Assembly: GCA_002254385.1 (NCBI GenBank)
Contig: NJDO01000076.1
Coordinates: forward strand, 1 to 9,503
Source of the DNA: Thermoplasmatales archaeon ex4484_6
Lineage (GTDB): Archaea; Thermoplasmatota; Penumbrarchaeia; Penumbrarchaeales; Penumbrarchaeaceae
Reading direction: 5' to 3'
DNA length: 9,503 bases
Shown: one piece after another, positions 6,418 through 9,503 of the stretch
How the letters are laid out: the number at the start of each line of letters is the position of its first letter
How positions within the stretch are numbered: the first letter of the stretch is position 1
Notes under the pieces: model-generated
The model's database searches: none
What the model saw: the letters and a program-made list of their open reading frames with translations, nothing else
What the model was told of the DNA's origin: nothing
Made by a program: the position numbers and the translations under genes

Positions 6418-6801
6418 ATGGAACCACACTTCGAAGCAGGGATAGCCTTGGTCAACTACACGATCGAGAACATGATGGCATCCAGCAGCCTGAACACCAG
6501 GTTGAACCTGAAGGAGGTCGCCGAGAAACTGGATGATACCGAATACAACCCCGACAACTTTCCCGGTGTGATATGGAGACCCCGGACGAGCTACGGGGTC
6601 GTGATCATCATGGAGGACGGGCGGATGATGTGCACCAATGTACGCTCCGAAAAGGAGGTGGTGGACATCTTCGAGAAGCTGACCAGGATCATGGAGGAGA
6701 AAGAGCTGATCACACCAAGGTCCGTCTGCCCCCAGTGCGGTGCCGTCGTGGATGCGGATGACGTCGTTTGCGTGGAGTGCGGATTCCTTCTCCAGAGTTG
6801 A
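6418..6801 (+). CDS. Single-repeat TBP-like protein with C-terminal zinc ribbon
   Basis: This 127-residue protein carries one TATA-binding-protein repeat (about 10-98), where archaeal TBP has two in about 180 residues. Matching stretches are YTIENMMASSSL (14-25), LNLKEVAEKL (29-38), EYNPDNFPGVIWR (42-54), VVIIMEDGRMMCTNVRSE (61-78) and the final helix 79-97. Of the two phenylalanines that insert into DNA in a canonical repeat, the one in FPG is kept (F48) and the second position (IF-SSGK in TBP) is Met65. The central-base contact Asn of IEN is kept (N18). A zinc ribbon follows: C104-P-Q-C107, ten residues, C118-V-E-C121-G. A DNA-binding or transcription-related role is inferred, probably as a homodimer restoring a saddle. 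The start is ATG 6418; ATG 6373 would add 15 residues overlapping the promoter. A membrane protein gene follows 6 nt after the stop. Confidence 0.88.
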   Translation: MEPHFEAGIALVNYTIENMMASSSLNTRLNLKEVAEKLDDTEYNPDNFPGVIWRPRTSYGVVIIMEDGRMMCTNVRSEKEVVDIFEKLTRIMEEKELITPRSVCPQCGAVVDADDVVCVECGFLLQS

Positions 6802-6807
6802 TGAAAG

Positions 6808-7020
6808 ATGAGGCCTCAAACGGAGATCCTGCAAACGGTCGGGGATGACCCGCTGACGGAGCTCATGGAGCTCGACATGTATTACGGATGGTCCAGAAGG
6901 ATCGGGAAATTGAGATCCGTGTTCGCCGAGAGGAGGAGTCATCTGCCCCTCTTCATGGCCGTAGGCACACTCGTCCTCGGATGCGCGCTCATAGGCGCCT
7001 ACCTCTTCATCACCCTATGA
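6808..7020 (+). CDS. Small tail-anchored membrane protein
   Basis: This 70-residue protein has a soluble N-terminal 45 residues (acidic first half, then basic SRRIGKLRSVFAERRSH) and one membrane helix at the extreme C-terminus (about 47-70, LPLFMAVGTLVLGCALIGAY and on). The basic stretch before the helix predicts a cytoplasmic N-terminus, i.e. a tail-anchored topology. No family is recognised. It begins 6 nt after the stop of the TBP-repeat gene and is probably cotranscribed, so it may tether that protein or work in the same process. The ribosome-binding site is weak. An ATG at 6801 overlapping the previous stop is in another frame and ends after 15 codons, so it is not the start. The 3' end overlaps the converging HD-domain gene by 6 nt. 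Confidence 0.72.
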   Translation: MRPQTEILQTVGDDPLTELMELDMYYGWSRRIGKLRSVFAERRSHLPLFMAVGTLVLGCALIGAYLFITL

Positions 7021-8244
7021 ACCGGACAGAACGGACCACACAACCTTTTCCGCAGCCCTTGCCACATCTTCCCTTATCTCCTCCTGGCAGGATACCATCA
7101 GACACCATGGCACGGGGGGCCTTCTCTGAAGGGCCCTTGCAAGGGATGATATCGCCGAAAGGGGTTCGGGCCTCTCCCCAAGAACGTTGATATCGGTCCT
7201 CTTCAACCTGGGCTCGGAGAGCACGAGACCGGGATCGGGAACATCCACGAGAACGGCCCCGGGGGGAGCATTGGCCCTTCTCTCCAGCTCGGATTCCATC
7301 TTCCTTCTCTCCCTCTCATCCGCAAGGGTCCTCACGAACTCCCTCATCTGTCCGGAGTCATCATCCTCACCGGACAGCATCTCGGAATCCAGCCTGAACG
7401 CGGATTTGTAAAGCCTCCTGAATCTCAACCTCTTTGCCAGCTCCCCCGCCTTTCCCCCTCTCTCCATCATGAACCTCAGAACCTCCCCGTCCGACATCTT
7501 CCAGACGGTCTCCAGCTCGCTGTCGGTGAGATGTTCTCCCGCCCTGCACAGCATCCCTTCCGCAATTCGGGAGGTCTTGTGGAAGTAGACGGAACTGTAC
7601 ATGAGGGATCTTGCCACCAGCATGCCCTCGAGCGCCGAAATGCCCCTCTTCTCCACCATCATCTCGCCGTGGTGGAGCGTGATTGTATTCACTATCCTGT
7701 CAAGGTCGATGATGCCGTAGGCCACACCGGTGTAGTGGGAATCGCGCAGGAGAAAATCGAGCTGGTCGGCATCCAGCGCGGAATGGATTATCTGGAACAG
7801 ATATTCCGGACCGCCGAAATAGGCCTGTCCCCCGTCCACATCCAGCTTGTCCTGGGAATCATTCGAGGGTCTGCCTTCCTGGCACACCAGGGACGCCACC
7901 TCTCCGGGGTCGAGGCCGTGATGCTCCAGTATCTCCGGTATTGTCGGACCTCTCTCTTCGGGGTCGAGCCATTCCGAACTCCAGTCGCTGCTCTCCCCTG
8001 TTATGATATCCCTTGTCAGGGCCATGTGATCCTTGCCGATCCTGTCGTGGAAGACCTTCTCCATCGTGTGGGAGAAGGGCCCGTGTCCCAGGTCGTGAAG
8101 GACGGGAAAAACAAGGTAGGCAAGACCAAGCTGTCTGATCTGGCTCAACCTGTTCAGCTCCGGGGAGGATGCTATATCCAGGAGCACTCCCGATATCTTG
8201 ATGGTCCCGTGGACCGGATCGTTGATTATCTTTTTTCCTCCCAT
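7015..8244 (-). CDS. SAMHD1-like HD-domain phosphohydrolase with internal deletion
   Basis: This 409-residue protein is of the dGTPase/SAMHD1-like HD group, metal-dependent phosphohydrolases that act on (deoxy)nucleotides or related substrates. Family landmarks are IINDPVHGTIKI (6-17), LNRLSQIRQLGLAYLVFP (30-47), VLHDLGHGPFSHTME (48-62, the HD pair H50-D51), IIHSALDADQLDFLLRDSHY (152-171, D158 as the last ligand) and GISALEGMLVARSLMYSSVY. The C-terminal part ends in a beta domain typical of archaeal members (AVLVDVPDPG). Relatives have about 40-60 residues between the strand ending in Y/F-P and the HDxGHGPFSH helix, including the first metal-binding His in an RFEHS-like motif. Here the two landmarks join directly near 8103/8104 with no frame disruption. 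Loss or change of metal catalysis is therefore likely. I prefer ATG 8244, a few residues before the family's usual start; ATG 8262 adds six residues (MCHREA). Confidence 0.88.
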   Translation of the reverse strand: MGGKKIINDPVHGTIKISGVLLDIASSPELNRLSQIRQLGLAYLVFPVLHDLGHGPFSHTMEKVFHDRIGKDHMALTRDIITGESSDWSSEWLDPEERGPTIPEILEHHGLDPGEVASLVCQEGRPSNDSQDKLDVDGGQAYFGGPEYLFQIIHSALDADQLDFLLRDSHYTGVAYGIIDLDRIVNTITLHHGEMMVEKRGISALEGMLVARSLMYSSVYFHKTSRIAEGMLCRAGEHLTDSELETVWKMSDGEVLRFMMERGGKAGELAKRLRFRRLYKSAFRLDSEMLSGEDDDSGQMREFVRTLADERERRKMESELERRANAPPGAVLVDVPDPGLVLSEPRLKRTDINVLGERPEPLSAISSLARALQRRPPVPWCLMVSCQEEIREDVARAAEKVVWSVLSGS

Positions 8245-8270
8245 TGCTTCCCGATGGCACATGTCCGATT

Positions 8271-8280
8271 TAGTATTAAC
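8271..8280 (-). promoter_or_regulatory. TATA-box-like element for the HD-domain gene
   Basis: Read on the minus strand, this is GTTAATACTA. It predicts initiation near 8249, between the two candidate starts, which favours the ATG at 8244 and a very short leader over the ATG at 8262. The element is weak, so confidence is limited. Confidence 0.35.
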
Positions 8281-8301
8281 GTGGAACCGGACTTATTCCA
8301 C
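8281..8301. repeat. Small inverted repeat in the HD/glycosyltransferase divergent region
   Basis: GTGGAA (8281-8286) and TTCCAC (8296-8301) form perfect 6-bp arms with a 9-nt spacer, directly upstream of the putative TATA element of the HD gene. It could be an operator for a dimeric regulator. The rest of the gap (8302-8380) shows only a T-rich stretch before the next promoter. Confidence 0.3.
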
Positions 8302-8385
8302 CCGAGCTCCCCCGAACATCGAGGGTGGTTCCCGCCCCTCCCCGGTTTTCAATAACCATGTAATTTTTTTTGAAATAATCTAAAG

Positions 8386-8396
8386 GTTTATATATC
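8386..8396 (+). promoter_or_regulatory. Strong TATA box for the glycosyltransferase gene
   Basis: GTTTATATATC is the best TATA box in the window, preceded by an A/T-rich stretch with an AAAGG BRE-like sequence. The centre at about 8391 predicts initiation at about 8417, practically at ATG 8419. This supports a leaderless transcript and the choice of start. Confidence 0.6.
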
Positions 8397-8418
8397 GATA
8401 GCTGATGTTTGCAAAAAT

Positions 8419-9503
8419 ATGGAGATGAACAGGGGCCTCAGGACCTCTCTGTTGATAATGTTCATCGTTCTGGGAGCTGCCACGATCGCTTTCGTGTGGT
8501 TCCTTGTAAGGTTCAGGGCAATGAACGAGACTTCCCCTCCGCTTTTCATATTCGTAATGTCCATGTATACGATCATCGTGTTGATCTACCTCCCCGTGAG
8601 GATGATACTCTACACGCTCTACAAACCATACGAGGACAGGGGTTACAGGCCCAGGGTCTCCGTCGTGGTCCCGGCATACAACGAGGGCAGGTTCGTGAGG
8701 AAATCCCTTGCCGCCCTTGTGAGGTCAACATACCCCAAGGAACTCATGGAGATCATCGCCGTGGACGATGGTTCCTCCGATGACACATACCAGCACATGA
8801 AGGCCATGGCCCGGAAGTATCCGAAAAGGATCCGGGTGATCCGCTTCAAGAAGAACAGAGGGAAGAGGGAGGCCATGGCCGAGGGAGTGAAGAACGCTTC
8901 CGGCGATATCGTGGTGTTCATAGATTCCGATACCAGGATCAGGAAGGACGCCATAGAGCATCTCGTTGCACCCTTTGTCGATCCCAGGGTGGGAGGGACC
9001 ACCGGAAAGGTGAAAGTGGAGAACTGGAGGTCCAACTTCCTTACCAGGATGCTGGCCGTCAGGTACATCATGTCCTTCGATTTCTACAGGAGCACCGCGT
9101 CCGTGTTCGGAAACATCACATGTCTCAGCGGTGTGATATCCGCATACAGGAAGGATCTCCTCGATGAGATCATACCCGAATGGAAAAAACAGATGTTCCT
9201 TGGGAAGCTCTCCACCTTCGGAGACGACAGATCCCTTACCAATCACATACTGCGAAGGAACTATCTGGCAGTTTATTCAAGGAAGGCTGTTGCCAATACC
9301 CTTGCCCCCGAGACCATCCCGAAGCTGTTCAGGATGCTCGTGAGATGGAACAAATCATTCATCAGGGAGACCACGGTCCTTCTCGGGTACGCCTTCAGAC
9401 CGGAGTTCCTCAGGAAGAGGAAGATGCTCATCTACGAGGCGGTGATGACCACCATCATGCCGATCCTGATGATGGTGATAGTATCCTCGATCTACATCAG
9501 GAT
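8419..9503 (+). CDS. Hyaluronan-synthase-like GT2 glycosyltransferase (partial)
   Basis: The first 361 codons are present; the C-terminus is beyond the window. It is a membrane-bound processive family 2 glycosyltransferase (HAS/NodC/cellulose-synthase type), which polymerises a polysaccharide from nucleotide sugars on the cytoplasmic face and probably exports it. Two N-terminal membrane helices (about 7-28 and 41-62) precede the GT-A domain: VSVVVPAYNEG (80-90), IIAVDDGSSDDT (112-123, D116), VFIDSDT (166-172, metal-binding D169-S-D171) and the acceptor motif TFGDDRSLTN (266-275, D269/D270). KLFRMLVRWNKSFIRE (302-317) is the QxxRW position, but Q is Met306 here while R309-W310 are kept. A third helix begins near 344. 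The likely role is capsule, exopolysaccharide or cell-surface glycan synthesis; the sugar cannot be told. ATG 8419 fits the TATA box as a leaderless start; ATG 8425, two codons later, is the alternative. Confidence 0.88.
   Translation, partial: MEMNRGLRTSLLIMFIVLGAATIAFVWFLVRFRAMNETSPPLFIFVMSMYTIIVLIYLPVRMILYTLYKPYEDRGYRPRVSVVVPAYNEGRFVRKSLAALVRSTYPKELMEIIAVDDGSSDDTYQHMKAMARKYPKRIRVIRFKKNRGKREAMAEGVKNASGDIVVFIDSDTRIRKDAIEHLVAPFVDPRVGGTTGKVKVENWRSNFLTRMLAVRYIMSFDFYRSTASVFGNITCLSGVISAYRKDLLDEIIPEWKKQMFLGKLSTFGDDRSLTNHILRRNYLAVYSRKAVANTLAPETIPKLFRMLVRWNKSFIRETTVLLGYAFRPEFLRKRKMLIYEAVMTTIMPILMMVIVSSIYIR

Noticed and set aside
7531..8355. A 274-codon plus-strand open frame opposite the HD-domain gene
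   Set aside because: The HD protein has clear family motifs on the other strand; this frame is a shadow with no motif of its own.

Overview
This window looks archaeal and chromosomal. The evidence is A/T-rich TATA-box-like elements about 25 bp before several genes (some placing the start codon at or near the predicted transcription start), heavy use of AGG (Arg) and ATA (Ile) codons, and archaeal-type gene content: a single-domain KaiC-like ATPase, a TBP-fold protein, a tandem winged-helix regulator, a SAMHD1-like HD protein and large exported proteins with calcium-loop motifs. A member of Thermoplasmatota is my best guess, but it is only a guess because there is no rRNA or other phylogenetic marker. 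I see no tRNA, rRNA, CRISPR array or insertion sequence.

Layout. Positions 1-1073 (minus) hold the N-terminal part of an exported FG-GAP/VCBS-like surface protein that runs off the left edge. A 242-bp divergent intergenic region follows, then a two-gene plus-strand unit: a KaiC/RecA-like ATPase (1316-2011) and a small protein that looks like a KaiC-fold relative without a Walker A motif (2019-2627). A second promoter drives a three-gene plus-strand unit: a signal-peptide plus C-terminal-anchor surface protein with Asp/Asn-rich calcium-type loops (2718-4103), a three-helix small membrane protein (4103-4408) and a tandem winged-helix regulator (4424-4951). Converging on it from the minus strand are nadE (ammonia-dependent NAD+ synthetase, 5485-6336) and a downstream unknown gene (4993-5454).

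Diverging from nadE is the most unusual gene of the window (6418-6801). It encodes a 127-residue protein with one TBP repeat, where archaeal TBP has two, fused to a C-terminal four-cysteine zinc ribbon. A 70-residue protein with a single C-terminal membrane helix follows (6808-7020). Converging on that gene is a SAMHD1-like HD-domain protein (7015-8244, minus) that appears to lack the internal segment carrying the first HD histidine. The right edge holds the N-terminal 361 codons of a hyaluronan-synthase-like processive glycosyltransferase (8419-9503, plus) behind a strong TATA box.

Working together. Three groups could each be a small functional unit: (i) an active KaiC ATPase with a putatively inactive partner; (ii) a surface sensor or adhesin, a three-helix membrane protein and a tandem wHTH regulator, which would be a plausible membrane-to-DNA signalling set; (iii) the half-TBP/zinc-ribbon protein with a membrane-anchored partner. 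These functional links are inferred from gene order and domain content only. nadE, the HD protein and the glycosyltransferase look like metabolic, nucleotide-related and cell-surface genes with no obvious tie to these units.
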